Positions 43,319 through 51,808 of a DNA stretch of 64,000 bases are shown piece after piece. The translations under genes and the position numbers were made by a program. This DNA is from JAOUEA01 sp963825635. Its GTDB lineage: Bacteria; Actinomycetota; UBA4738; HRBIN12. Where the stretch lies: contig CAWGTU010000001.1 in the NCBI GenBank assembly GCA_963825635.1, positions 1,674,001 through 1,738,000 of the forward strand, in the 5' to 3' direction. How positions within the stretch are numbered: position 1 is the stretch's first letter; each line of letters begins with the position of its first letter. Below the pieces are notes generated by a model. That model was not told where the DNA came from, searched no databases, and worked only from the letters and a program-made list of their open reading frames with translations.

Positions 43319-44742
43319 GTGGCCCACCCACACCACCCCCCGTGACGCTTCCCGAGCACGTGCGGACCATCAACGTCGGCCTCTCGATGTTCGCGGAGTC
43401 TGTGATCGCGCAAGGCGCGGAAGCCGTCGACGTGGACTGGAAGATCCCGGCCGGCGGACGCGTCGATGCCGTCGATGCGCTCGGGCGTCTGCTGGGTCCG
43501 GCGGCCCGTTCCCTCGACGAGGCGAACGCCGAGGTCGTTCGGCGGCTCGACGAGTCGACCCCGTTCCTGCGCTCGATCGGGTCGGCGCTCGATGAGGTTC
43601 CCGGCATGGACGACCGCACGATCCTGCACTGCGGCCCCCCCTTGCCCTGGGCGGAGTTCATCGATCCTCTGCGCCGGTCGGTGCGAGCGGCCGTGATGGC
43701 CGAGGGGTGGGCGACCTCCCCCGAGGAAGCCGAGCGGCTCGTCGTCACGGGGGCTGTCAGGCTCGGGTCGGCCAACCGTCACTCGACGAGCGTGCCCATG
43801 GCCAGCGCGCTCGGGCCGTCCGCGCCCGTGTTCGTCGTCGAGGACCCGCAGAGCGGCCACCGGGCGTTCTCGGGCATCAACCAGGGACCAGGCCAGACCG
43901 CGTGGTTCGGGGTCGAGTCCCCGCCGGCCGTCGAACGGCTCGTCTTCCTGCGGGACGCGGTCGCGCCCGTGCTCGAGGCCGTGATCCGGGCGAGCGAGCC
44001 GGTCGACGTATTCTCGGTCGTCGCGCAGGCGCTCCAGATGGGCGACGACGCGCACATGCGCACGCAAGCAGCCACGAACATCCTGATCCGCCACTGGTTG
44101 CCGGCTCTCGCGGGTGTCGACCATCCGGCAGGGGCCGAAGTCGCTCGGTTCATCGCCTCGAATCACCTGTTCTTCCTGAACATCGCGATGGCCGCCGCCC
44201 GGTGCGCGACGGCGTGGGCCGCCGAGGTCGAGAGGTCGAGCGTGGTGGTCGGCATGGCCCGCAACGGCACCACGTTCGGCATCCGCCTCTCGGGCCTCGA
44301 GGACCGGTGGTTCGTCGCTCCGGCACCGCCGGTTGAGGACGCTCTCTTCCACCCCGGCTACGGACCCGACGACGGGGCCCCCGATATCGGCGACAGCGCG
44401 GTCCTCGAGCTGATCGGGCTCGGCGGCGCCTCGGCCGCGGCGTCCCCCGCCGTCGCCGCCTTCCTCGGCGGCTCGATGGGCGCCGCGGTGGCCACGACCG
44501 AGACCGTGTCGAGGATCTGCGCCGGACTGAGCAGCCGGTTCAAGCTCCCCATGCTCGACTTCCAGGGTTCCCCGGTCGGGGTGGACATCCGCAAGGTCGT
44601 CGAACTGCAGATCACCCCGGCGATCAACACCGGCATCCTCCACGCGACCGACGGGTCTGGGCAGGTCGGGGCCGGCATCGCTCGCGCGCCCATGGCCTGC
44701 TTCGAGGGGGCACTGCTCGCGCTCGACGCATCGATCGGATGA
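43309..44742 (+). CDS. DUF1116 protein (YlbE/AllG-like), oxamate carbamoyltransferase-type subunit
   Basis: The protein has 477 residues of the DUF1116 family (E. coli YlbE and YahG). Segments include NRHSTSVPMASALGPSAPVF, GINQGPGQTAWFG, GMARNGTTFGIRLSG and GVDIRKVVELQITPAINTGI, with VGAGIARAPMACF near the end. In E. coli YlbE acts with FdrA and YlbF, reported as the oxamate carbamoyltransferase of allantoin breakdown. The first about 45 residues (INVGLSMFAES, VDWKIPAGG) resemble the tail of E. coli FdrA. A GTG 33 bases downstream is an alternative start. It overlaps the DUF2877 gene by 4 bp. Confidence 0.88.
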   Translation: MESSGPPTPPPVTLPEHVRTINVGLSMFAESVIAQGAEAVDVDWKIPAGGRVDAVDALGRLLGPAARSLDEANAEVVRRLDESTPFLRSIGSALDEVPGMDDRTILHCGPPLPWAEFIDPLRRSVRAAVMAEGWATSPEEAERLVVTGAVRLGSANRHSTSVPMASALGPSAPVFVVEDPQSGHRAFSGINQGPGQTAWFGVESPPAVERLVFLRDAVAPVLEAVIRASEPVDVFSVVAQALQMGDDAHMRTQAATNILIRHWLPALAGVDHPAGAEVARFIASNHLFFLNIAMAAARCATAWAAEVERSSVVVGMARNGTTFGIRLSGLEDRWFVAPAPPVEDALFHPGYGPDDGAPDIGDSAVLELIGLGGASAAASPAVAAFLGGSMGAAVATTETVSRICAGLSSRFKLPMLDFQGSPVGVDIRKVVELQITPAINTGILHATDGSGQVGAGIARAPMACFEGALLALDASIG

Positions 44743-45542
44743 GGACGAACCGGGTCGGGGTGGGAGCGCTGGCCACCTTGCAACGTGGCGACGACGGATG
44801 GGTCCTGGCCGGGTTCCCGAAGGCCAGCTACGTATCGTTCCCCACGGGCCTGGTCGCGCTCGTGGCGCCGGGGGTGGCGCCGGGGCCGATCCACGCCGAG
44901 CTCGACGGCCCCCCGCCACCCGCCGGCCGCGGCGTCCGGGCTCAGGTCGTCGGGCGCCACCTCGAGGTCGGCGGACGGTGCATCGACTTCGCCGGTGCCC
45001 AGGCGTGGCTCGGTCCGCTCCCCTCGCCCGACGACGTCCGTGCGACCGCTGATCGGATCGTCGTCGCGACGGAGCTCGCCTCGGGAGCGTCGCTGCTCGT
45101 CGAGCCGTACCGGGCACGCGGCGAGCGGGCCCGGCAGCGGCTCATGGCGGGGTCGCTCGAGGACGCCGCTCGACTCCTCGTCGGCGTGGGGCCCGGACTC
45201 ACGCCATCGGGGGACGATGCGCTCGCGGGTGTCGTCTTCGCGCTGCGCGCGACACTCGGCACGGGCGCCGAGCCGCTCACTCGCTCGGCGGCCGAGGCCG
45301 GCGAGACCGGCCCGATCTCGCGAGGGTTCCTTCGGTGGGCCGCGCGCGGCCAGGCGTTCGGACACGTCCACGACCTGCTCGCCGCCGCCGCGTGCGGCGA
45401 CCGGGAGGGAACCTCACGGGCCGCCCGGCAGATCGCCGCGGTCGGGGAGACGTCGGGGGCAGACTTCCTGCTCGGCCTGCGCTGGGGGATGGAGGCCGCG
45501 TCTCAGCGGCTCCCGACCTTCGCCGCCCACAGCCGTCGATAG
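44739..45542 (+). CDS. DUF2877 protein (YlbF/AllH-like)
   Basis: The protein has 267 residues with the family core GVGPGLTPSGDDALAGVVFAL and a later VGETSGADFLLGLRWG, matching DUF2877 proteins such as E. coli YlbF. These are the third partner in the FdrA/YlbE/YlbF carbamoyltransferase set. The ATG overlaps the upstream DUF1116 stop. The 3' end overlaps the convergent glycosyltransferase gene by 40 bp. No carbamate kinase gene, usual in the E. coli version, is seen nearby. Confidence 0.87.
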   Translation: MRTNRVGVGALATLQRGDDGWVLAGFPKASYVSFPTGLVALVAPGVAPGPIHAELDGPPPPAGRGVRAQVVGRHLEVGGRCIDFAGAQAWLGPLPSPDDVRATADRIVVATELASGASLLVEPYRARGERARQRLMAGSLEDAARLLVGVGPGLTPSGDDALAGVVFALRATLGTGAEPLTRSAAEAGETGPISRGFLRWAARGQAFGHVHDLLAAAACGDREGTSRAARQIAAVGETSGADFLLGLRWGMEAASQRLPTFAAHSRR

Positions 45543-46681
45543 ATCTCCGCATGATCCCGCGCAGATGCCTCCCACGAGAAGCGCGCGGCGACCCCGGGCC
45601 CCCGCGCGCTCAACCGTCCTCGTAGGTCGCGATCGCAGACGAGGTCCCGCATCGCCGCGGCGAGGTCACCGGCGTCGCCCGGCCGCACGAGCAGAGCGTT
45701 CTCGTCGTGGGTCAGGTACTCGCGGAAGACCGGCAGGTTCGAGGTGACCACTGGAAGTCCCGAGGCCAGGGCCTCCAGGACCACGAGCCCCCATCCTTCT
45801 TTGACCGATGGAAACGCGAATGCGTCGGCGGCCCAGAACCAAGCCGGCATCGCCTCATCATCCACGGTGCCGACGACCACGACGTCGCGCCCGATCTCGA
45901 GCCCGAGGTCTGCGGCGCGCGCGAGGACCTCGGATCGATAGGCCGCATAGTCCTGGAACGAATGTCCACCGACGACCGCGAGCACCGGCGGGACGTCGAG
46001 CGTCGATCGCAGCTCGGCCATGGCCTCGATCAGTTGCATGCTCCCCTTCCGCGGCTCGATGCCGCCGACGGTGAGGAACAGGAAGCGATCCCGCGCACCG
46101 ACCTGTGCCCGCACCGCTCCCGGGTCGAAACCGTCGGGCCGAGCGAAGCGGCTGGCATCGACCCCGTTACGCACGACAGCCGCATCCACCCCGTAATCGT
46201 TCCGCAGGAGTTCGCGCCAGAATCCGCTCACGACGAAGACCACGTCGGGCTCGAGGATCGACCGATGCTGGCAATCGATCAGTGCCTGGGTCGTGAAGTC
46301 GTCGACATGATGGACCGTGCGCGCGACCAACCACGGCTCTCCGCCGGTGCCGATGGCGGTCGCCGCCCGGGCCGAGATGCAGTCTTCCGCGTGCGCGATA
46401 TCGAAGTCGGCACCCTTCGTGGAGAGGGCCTCTCGTAACGCATCGACGGACGCGAACACGCGTTCCTCGAGGGTGGGGGCGGGCGCGGGCGCGGGCGCGA
46501 TCGTGTACGGTGCGGCGACATCGCGGTAGAAGCCCGTCGCAGGGTCGCCCAGCGCGAAGAGATGGACCGGGGCGCCGAGGCGATGCAGTTCCTCGGCGAG
46601 ATGCACGGCGTGGACCACCCCGCCGCGCGGCCGCGTCGAGTAGGTCAGCATCGCGACCCGCGGCACGTCCGACCGGCTCAC
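45503..46681 (-). CDS. GT4 glycosyltransferase, MSMEG_0565-like
   Basis: The protein has 392 residues. The N-terminal half opens VAMLTYSTRPRGGVVHAVHLAEEL and contains FDIAHAEDCISARAA. The C-terminal half holds GGIEPRKGSMQLIEAMAEL and the donor-binding EGWGLVVLEALASGLPVVTSN, typical of GT4 enzymes. The N-terminal pattern is that of the MSMEG_0565 glycosyltransferases found with Nit1C genes, several of which lie 4 kb away. The GTG start overlaps the fdrA stop, so it is co-transcribed with fdrA. Acceptor and donor are unknown. Confidence 0.82.
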   Translation of the reverse strand: MSRSDVPRVAMLTYSTRPRGGVVHAVHLAEELHRLGAPVHLFALGDPATGFYRDVAAPYTIAPAPAPAPTLEERVFASVDALREALSTKGADFDIAHAEDCISARAATAIGTGGEPWLVARTVHHVDDFTTQALIDCQHRSILEPDVVFVVSGFWRELLRNDYGVDAAVVRNGVDASRFARPDGFDPGAVRAQVGARDRFLFLTVGGIEPRKGSMQLIEAMAELRSTLDVPPVLAVVGGHSFQDYAAYRSEVLARAADLGLEIGRDVVVVGTVDDEAMPAWFWAADAFAFPSVKEGWGLVVLEALASGLPVVTSNLPVFREYLTHDENALLVRPGDAGDLAAAMRDLVCDRDLRGRLSARGPGVAARFSWEASARDHAEIYRRLWAAKVGSR

Positions 46682-48222
46682 GGGATCTCTTCGGCCACTT
46701 CGGGACGGCGCGCCGAGATGGCTGCCGACATCAGCGCGGCCCGCGCGGCGGTGGGCGCGAGCACGCACCCCGCATCCTCGAGCTGTGCCCGCTGTCGACG
46801 GACGTCCTGCAGGTCGGTGTCGGTGCCGAGGACGTAGGCGACCACGGCGGCGCCACCGGGCCGACGGGCCACCTCCTCGCACGCGAGCGAGAGCACCGCG
46901 GCGGGGTCGGGGTGGGCGCCGTACCCGAGGACGACATCGAGCAGCACCACGGCGGTCCGAGGGTCGGCTCCCTCCCTCCGGATCGCGTCGATCCTCGCCT
47001 CCGGATCGATCATCGGGTGGGGCTGGCCGCGCGTGTACTCCTCTTCCCCGAGATCGAGGCACACGTGCGCGCCGTCGGGCGCGGGCAACCCCCAACCCTC
47101 ACGCAGCGGGGTATTCGAGTACACCGGACCCAGACGTTTCGAGAGGACGACCATCGACTCGTAGCAGAGCGTTCCCCCCGAGAAGAGCCCACGCACCGAC
47201 GTCCGCTCCTGCGGCATCGCCTCGGCGGCCACCCTCACCGCCTCGGCGAGGCCCTCACCCGGATCGGGCCTGGACAACCCTGTTAGCTCGACGGCGTCGG
47301 CGGCGGCCTCGTCGAGGGTGCGCGCGAGGCGGACGCCCGGCGAGGTCGGGACGTCTGCCTCGGCTCCCAGCAACGCCGCCACCGTCGGCTTGGCTCCGAG
47401 CACCGCGAGCAGGCGTTCCGCCACCTCGGGCGCGGGCGGCTTCGAGACGAACAGGATGACCTCGACCCTGTCGTCGACCGCGAGGGATCGCAGGGCGAGG
47501 TCGGCCATGGTCCCGCCCACCTGTGACGACAGGTCGCGGCCGCCGACGCCGATCACGTCGGTGACGCCACCACCCCATCGGTCGATCAGACTCATGACCT
47601 CCTGGGCGCCCGTTCCTGCTGCGGCGACCACGCCCACGGTCCCGCGGCGGACGGCATTCGCGAAACCCAGACCGACGCCACCCATCGCCGCCGTGCCGGC
47701 CCCTGGGCCCATCACCAGCAGGCCGAGGCGTGCGGCGCGCTGCTTCAGCGCGATCTCGTCGTCGACCGGCACGTTGTCGCTGAAGAGGAGCACGTGCATG
47801 CCTGCCGAGAGCGCTTTCTGCGTCTCGAGGGCGGCGAACTCCCCCGGTACCGAGACGACTGCGACGTTCGCGCCGGGGAACGCGTCGGCAGCCTCCTCGA
47901 GCGAGCCGGGTCGTGGTGCGGTGCCCTCAACGTCAACGGAGGGCCCTGCCGCATCGACCGCCGCTTCCCCGTCGGCGAGGGCGCGGAGCGCTTCGTCCTC
48001 GTCTGCGGCGATGACCGCGAACACCAGATCGTTGGCCGTCGCCCGAGCGAGAGCCTCGTCGTCGAAGCCGCGTCCGGACAGGATCTCGACGTTGGCCGGT
48101 GTGCCCATCACCGCCGCGGCCCACTCGACCCCGCGTCGCCGTCCCATCGCCCTGGTCGCCGTCATGAGCCGAACGGAGTCGACGTACGAATCCGAGCGCA
48201 CACGGGCGCGTCGGGTCGTCAC
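46678..48222 (-). CDS. fdrA: FdrA-like protein (acyl-CoA synthetase-fold carbamoyltransferase subunit)
   Basis: About 514 residues. The N-terminus reads SYVDSVRLMTATRAM, then VMGTPANVEIL, close to E. coli FdrA. Next come MHVLLFSDNVPVDDEIALK, LLVMGPGAGTAAMGGVGLGF, VIGVGGRDLSSQVGG, and MIDPEARIDAIR with VVLLDVVLGYGAHPDPA. The fold is that of succinyl-CoA synthetase alpha and beta subunits. It lacks the roughly 45-residue tail of E. coli FdrA, whose equivalent appears at the start of the DUF1116 protein here. A GTG at 48201 is an alternative start. It is in a minus-strand unit with the XRE regulator upstream and the glycosyltransferase downstream. Confidence 0.88.
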   Translation of the reverse strand: MTTRRARVRSDSYVDSVRLMTATRAMGRRRGVEWAAAVMGTPANVEILSGRGFDDEALARATANDLVFAVIAADEDEALRALADGEAAVDAAGPSVDVEGTAPRPGSLEEAADAFPGANVAVVSVPGEFAALETQKALSAGMHVLLFSDNVPVDDEIALKQRAARLGLLVMGPGAGTAAMGGVGLGFANAVRRGTVGVVAAAGTGAQEVMSLIDRWGGGVTDVIGVGGRDLSSQVGGTMADLALRSLAVDDRVEVILFVSKPPAPEVAERLLAVLGAKPTVAALLGAEADVPTSPGVRLARTLDEAAADAVELTGLSRPDPGEGLAEAVRVAAEAMPQERTSVRGLFSGGTLCYESMVVLSKRLGPVYSNTPLREGWGLPAPDGAHVCLDLGEEEYTRGQPHPMIDPEARIDAIRREGADPRTAVVLLDVVLGYGAHPDPAAVLSLACEEVARRPGGAAVVAYVLGTDTDLQDVRRQRAQLEDAGCVLAPTAARAALMSAAISARRPEVAEEIP

Positions 48223-48250
48223 CGGCGGCTTCCGGCTCGAGCGATCGCAC

Positions 48251-48814
48251 TCATGATTGGCGAAGCGCCATCCAGACGGCGCGAGAGGGCTGTCGCCCGG
48301 GGTTCCACCATCGGTGTGGCCGGTCCGTACGGAAGTGCAGCGCGTCGCCCCGCCGGACAACGTACTCCACGCCGTCGACGTCGAACACCATCGATCCGCT
48401 GAGCACGTAGACGAGCTCCTCCCCGAGGTGTTCCATGGCACGCGGCCCGCTGTCGGCTCCGGGCTCCACGGTCGCGGCGGCCCCGGCCATGAAGAACCGA
48501 CCGTACGGCCCGCTGATACCGGCGAGCTCCAGGCCCACCTTCGACGTGAACACCGGGCGGCGGGCAGCCGCCCGGATCAGCACCGCGCCACGATCGTCGT
48601 CTTCCTCCTCGGAGACGAGGTAGGCGATCGAACGATTGAGAGCGCTCGACAGCTTCATGAGCGTCGTGATCGTCGGCACCATGGTGTTGCGCTCGATCTT
48701 GTGGATCGCGGCCGCCGACACGTCGGACCGCTCGGCGAGCTGCTGCAACGACATCTTCTTCTGCTGACGCAGCTGACGGATCTTCGGGCCTATGGAGGCG
48801 ACCGCATCGTGCAT
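48251..48814 (-). CDS. XRE-family regulator with C-terminal cupin domain
   Basis: The protein has 187 residues. An N-terminal lambda-repressor-like HTH is clear (KIRQLRQQKKMSLQQLAERS, then VSAAAIHKIERNTMVPTITT), and a cupin sensor domain follows (HLGEELVYVLSGSMVFDVDG, GDALHFRTDRPHRW). Such regulators commonly control nearby amino-acid, amine or nitrogen catabolic genes in response to a small ligand. It is divergent from the disulfide-reductase-like gene and heads the fdrA/glycosyltransferase unit, so it probably governs this locus. Confidence 0.9.
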   Translation of the reverse strand: MHDAVASIGPKIRQLRQQKKMSLQQLAERSDVSAAAIHKIERNTMVPTITTLMKLSSALNRSIAYLVSEEEDDDRGAVLIRAAARRPVFTSKVGLELAGISGPYGRFFMAGAAATVEPGADSGPRAMEHLGEELVYVLSGSMVFDVDGVEYVVRRGDALHFRTDRPHRWWNPGRQPSRAVWMALRQS

Positions 48815-48931
48815 CGTGTCCTCGACTCGACAAGCTCCGGTTGAGGCGGGTAGAGTTTTCGCTACTACAGGCGGAACGGGCATTCATCATAGTGAACACC
48901 GTTCTCGCCGCGCAACCGGGGAGGGATGCGC
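48815..48931. promoter_or_regulatory. divergent regulatory region between XRE-cupin gene and flavoprotein gene
   Basis: The region holds an A/T-richer stretch with TTTTCGCTAC at 48856-48865 and CATAGT at about 48888-48893 as a possible -10 box for the plus-strand gene. GAACGG (48874-48879) and CCGTTC (48899-48904) form a dyad around it. A strong GGGGAGGG ribosome site lies six bases before the GTG at 48932. Operator assignment to the adjacent regulator is inferred. Confidence 0.4.
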
Positions 48932-50266
48932 GTGCCGCGGAGGGTCGTCGTCGTCGGTGGTGGTGCAGCTGGCATCGGTGCCGCAGGCGCAGCCAAGCAG
49001 ACGGATCCCCAGGCAGAGGTCACCGTCTTCACGGAGTTCGAAGACGTCGGCTACAGCCCCTGTGGCATCCCGTACGTCCACGGACGCGAGATCCCCACGT
49101 TCGAGCAGCTCTTCCTCGCGACCAAGCAGACGTACGAGGATGTCGGCATCGACATCCGGTACGAGACCAGGGTCAACCGCCTCGATCCTGCCGCCCACGA
49201 GATCGAGGTCGAGGGCACGGGCGCGGTGGGGTTCGACTCTCTGATCGTGGCAACCGGCTTCGAGTACGCGGATCCCGGTGTGCCGGGGAGCGATCTCGAC
49301 GGTCTGCACTACGTGAAGAACATCCGGCGGGCGATCGAGTGGGACCCCGTCCTCGAGGACGCGAAGGTCGCGGTCGTCGTCGAGGCGACGCCGCTGGGAC
49401 TCGAGATGGTGACAGCCCTCGCGCACCGCGGTCTCGAGACACATCTGGTCGACCCACGCCCGTGGGCGCTCGCCGATGTGGCGGACCCCGACATCATGCA
49501 GCCGGTCCAGGACTCGTGGGCCGACATGGGCGTGAAGATGCACTTCAACACCCCCGTCGAGGCGTTCCTGGGCGAGGGGAAGGTCCGAGCCGTGAAGACA
49601 CCCGATGAGGAGCTCCCCGCCGACGTCGTCGTGATCTGCACGCACAAGCAGCCGAACAATCGGCTCGCGCGAGACGCCGGCATCAAGATCGGGAGCACCG
49701 GCGGCATCATCGTCGACCAGCGCATGCACACTCGCACCGAGGGCGTCTACGCCGCGGGCGACTGCGCGGAGATCCCCCATGGCGTCACCAAGGTGCCGAT
49801 CCAGGGACTCTCCGGCAGCCACGCCTATGCCCAGGGGAAGGTGGCCGGCACGAGCGCCGCCGGAGGGGACCGCGCGTACAACCCGGTCGACGTGCCCTGG
49901 GGGATGGTCGCCGGCAAGTGGATGATCGGCGGCGTCTCGTTCGGCGAGACCACGGCGAACGCATTGCGGTTCCCTTACGTCATGGGTGTGGCCGAGGGCA
50001 TCTCACGGGCTCGCTACTACCCCGACATGAAGAAGATCCGGATCAAGCTGCTAGCGGATCCCGGCACGCACCGGCTGCTGGGCGCGCAGATGGTCGGTGG
50101 CGAGGGCATCAAGGAGCGTGCGGACTTCCTGGCCATGGCCGTGCGAACGGGCATCACGATCGAGGATCTCGCAACGATGGAGAACGTCTACTCGCCCCCG
50201 ATCGGCGCACTGAACGAGCCCATCTCGCTGGCTGCGCAGAACGCCCTCGCCGGGCTGAAGGGGTGA
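48932..50266 (+). CDS. single-cysteine FAD/NAD(P) disulfide reductase (CoA-disulfide reductase/NADH oxidase type)
   Basis: The protein has 444 residues. The FAD-binding site is VVVVGGGAAGIGAAG, the redox cysteine is Cys44 in VGYSPCGIPY, and the second FAD motif is GVYAAGDCAEI. A single SxxxC-type cysteine instead of CxxxxC places it with CoA-disulfide reductase, NADH oxidase and polysulfide reductase. A C-terminal dimerisation domain is present (RIKLLADPGTHRLLGAQMVG). The GTG start is chosen because the Shine-Dalgarno spacing is better than for the ATG six bases upstream. In a locus that makes coenzyme M, reduction of CoM disulfide or mixed disulfides is an attractive but untested role. Confidence 0.85.
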   Translation: MPRRVVVVGGGAAGIGAAGAAKQTDPQAEVTVFTEFEDVGYSPCGIPYVHGREIPTFEQLFLATKQTYEDVGIDIRYETRVNRLDPAAHEIEVEGTGAVGFDSLIVATGFEYADPGVPGSDLDGLHYVKNIRRAIEWDPVLEDAKVAVVVEATPLGLEMVTALAHRGLETHLVDPRPWALADVADPDIMQPVQDSWADMGVKMHFNTPVEAFLGEGKVRAVKTPDEELPADVVVICTHKQPNNRLARDAGIKIGSTGGIIVDQRMHTRTEGVYAAGDCAEIPHGVTKVPIQGLSGSHAYAQGKVAGTSAAGGDRAYNPVDVPWGMVAGKWMIGGVSFGETTANALRFPYVMGVAEGISRARYYPDMKKIRIKLLADPGTHRLLGAQMVGGEGIKERADFLAMAVRTGITIEDLATMENVYSPPIGALNEPISLAAQNALAGLKG

Positions 50267-50499
50267 CGGTGCCGTTCTTCGAGTGGCTGCGGTCGAACTC
50301 GGAGGAGTACCTGCTCGAGGCGTCGCAGCGCGACATGGCCACCCGGTACGGCATCGAGGCTCCGGTCCGGGATGGGTCCGTCTTCTGGCGTCGCATCTTC
50401 ACGCCCGTCTACCGACTGCTTCCGTGGGGCTTGCGCAGGTCGATCATGAGCGCGATGCCCGGCAGCCACCGGCGCTGGATGCGGCGGGCACCACCGTAG
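50263..50499 (+). CDS. small basic protein of unknown function (78 residues)
   Basis: The GTG overlaps the upstream stop codon, indicating coupling to the flavoprotein. The product begins VTVPFFEWLRSNSEEYLLEA, contains VFWRRIFTPVYRLLPWGLRR, a possible amphipathic membrane-associated stretch, and ends MRRAPP. No family is recognised. The next gene starts 51 bp later. Confidence 0.6.
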   Translation: MTVPFFEWLRSNSEEYLLEASQRDMATRYGIEAPVRDGSVFWRRIFTPVYRLLPWGLRRSIMSAMPGSHRRWMRRAPP

Positions 50500-50550
50500 G
50501 GTCCGCGAGTACGAGACCGATGGGTGAACCCACCCGAGAGAGGAGTCCTC

Positions 50551-51036
50551 ATGGCAGACATCGTTGGTGAGCGCGTTCAGGCGGGGCAGGCGATCGTCGA
50601 CTACGACGAGAAGGTCTTCCCGGACTACGAGGCGGAACCCGGTCAGAAGGCGTACGTCTTCATGCACACCGTGCCGTTCGAGGGATCGGTCGGCATCGTG
50701 AACATGCTCACGGCCACCCGCCTCGCCCGCAAGGGCTTCGACCTCAGCATGGTGCTGTTCGGCCCTGCTTCCCTGATGGTCTCGGCGACGCGCGGGTTCC
50801 CGAACGTCGGCGACGAAGCGTTCCCGGGGCACCTGAACTACAACAACCAGCTGAAGACCATCATGGAGGAGGGCGGCAAGATCTACGCCTGCCGGTTCTC
50901 CGCCGCCGCGCTGTACGGCATGCGTGAGGTGGACATGATGGAGGGAGTGCAGCCGATCCACCCACGTGACGTCGCGGATGCCGCCATCCAAGCGTGGAAG
51001 GAAGGCGCCTTCGTGATGAACACCTGGAACCTCTAG
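50551..51036 (+). CDS. Sll0783/MSMEG_0572-like (NitB) protein, DsrE fold
   Basis: The protein has 161 residues. The core reads KAYVFMHTVPFEGSVGIVNM, GFDLSMVLFGPASLM, a KIYACRFSAAALYGM stretch and IHPRDVADAAIQAWKEG, a DsrE-like alternating fold with one conserved Cys. It matches the small protein that opens Nit1C clusters (Sll0783, MSMEG_0572), described as a nitrogen-starvation response protein. AGAGAGGAG precedes the ATG. Downstream genes supply other Nit1C members. Confidence 0.8.
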   Translation: MADIVGERVQAGQAIVDYDEKVFPDYEAEPGQKAYVFMHTVPFEGSVGIVNMLTATRLARKGFDLSMVLFGPASLMVSATRGFPNVGDEAFPGHLNYNNQLKTIMEEGGKIYACRFSAAALYGMREVDMMEGVQPIHPRDVADAAIQAWKEGAFVMNTWNL

Positions 51037-51165
51037 CGAGCCAGGATCGATACGACCGAACCGAGTGGTCGGGATCCCGGGTTCCCCGCGACGGGGGAGC
51101 CCGGGTATCTCGATGCCACCGTCGGGCGCTGGCACGAGGCCGAGGACCGACTACATCCGATCGCC

Positions 51166-51723
51166 GTGGCCTCTCCGGAGACCTACGAGCGCTACCTCGA
51201 GCTCGTCCGGGTGATCGTGGAAGAACTCGAAGTGGTCGAGACGCGTGCGCAGCTGCTCGAGGCCGACCGGAGCGCGGAAGCGATCGCACGGCAGGCCGTG
51301 GCCGGCTCGGGACTCGTGAGTGACGGCCTGGACCTCCGGCTGGCGGCCGGCGCCGCCTTCGCCGTGCGGAGTCGCCGGCTCGCCGTCGAGGAACGCAGGA
51401 ACGACGCCGAGCGCCGTGTGCGCGCGGCCCGCGAACGCGGAGACGCATGGGTCGTCATCGAGGAGACCGGGGACGGTGTGCTGACCCCCTACCGCCGCGT
51501 GGAGATGCACCTGCCCGACGGGGCGGGTCTGATCTGCACCGTCGAGACCGATCTCGAGGGCGGTCCCACCATCTATCGGGCGCAGGTCGTCGAGCTCGAT
51601 CCCATGACCGGGCGCGGCGTCGACCGACCGGAGCGAGCCGGTGAGCCGCTGACGTTCTCGGAGCGGCGACCTTGGCGGGAGGCCATCTCGGACCTCATGA
51701 GTCGGATCGAGTCTCCGAGTTGA
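51166..51723 (+). CDS. conserved protein of unknown function with uncertain N-terminus
   Basis: From GTG at 51166 the protein has 185 residues: a helical first half (ERYLELVRVIVEELEVVETR, LAAGAAFAVRSRRLAVEERR), then a beta-rich end (VEMHLPDGAGLICTVETDLE). The same frame is open back to 51037, directly after the preceding stop, and that stretch also looks coding (EPGYLDATVGRWHEAEDRLH), yet it has no ATG, GTG or TTG. A missing start or a small indel is likely. The domain is unknown. It lies between the Sll0783-like and amidohydrolase genes. Confidence 0.6.
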   Translation: MASPETYERYLELVRVIVEELEVVETRAQLLEADRSAEAIARQAVAGSGLVSDGLDLRLAAGAAFAVRSRRLAVEERRNDAERRVRAARERGDAWVVIEETGDGVLTPYRRVEMHLPDGAGLICTVETDLEGGPTIYRAQVVELDPMTGRGVDRPERAGEPLTFSERRPWREAISDLMSRIESPS

Positions 51724-51770
51724 CAACCCGCGAGCCGGGTCGGAGGATTTTCGTACGGTGGTGGAGGGGT

Positions 51771-51786
51771 GTTTCCTAACGGAAAC
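51771..51786. promoter_or_regulatory. perfect inverted repeat, candidate operator of amidohydrolase/radical SAM operon
   Basis: GTTTCC-TAAC-GGAAAC is a perfect 6-bp-arm dyad 22 bases before the amidohydrolase ATG, upstream of a GGGAGG ribosome site. TTTTCGTAC at 51748-51756 lies just before it, and a similar TTTTCGCTAC occurs upstream of the flavoprotein gene at 48856. No T-run follows, so it reads as an operator rather than a terminator. Confidence 0.5.
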
Positions 51787-51808
51787 GCCCCACGACTGGG
51801 AGGTACCG

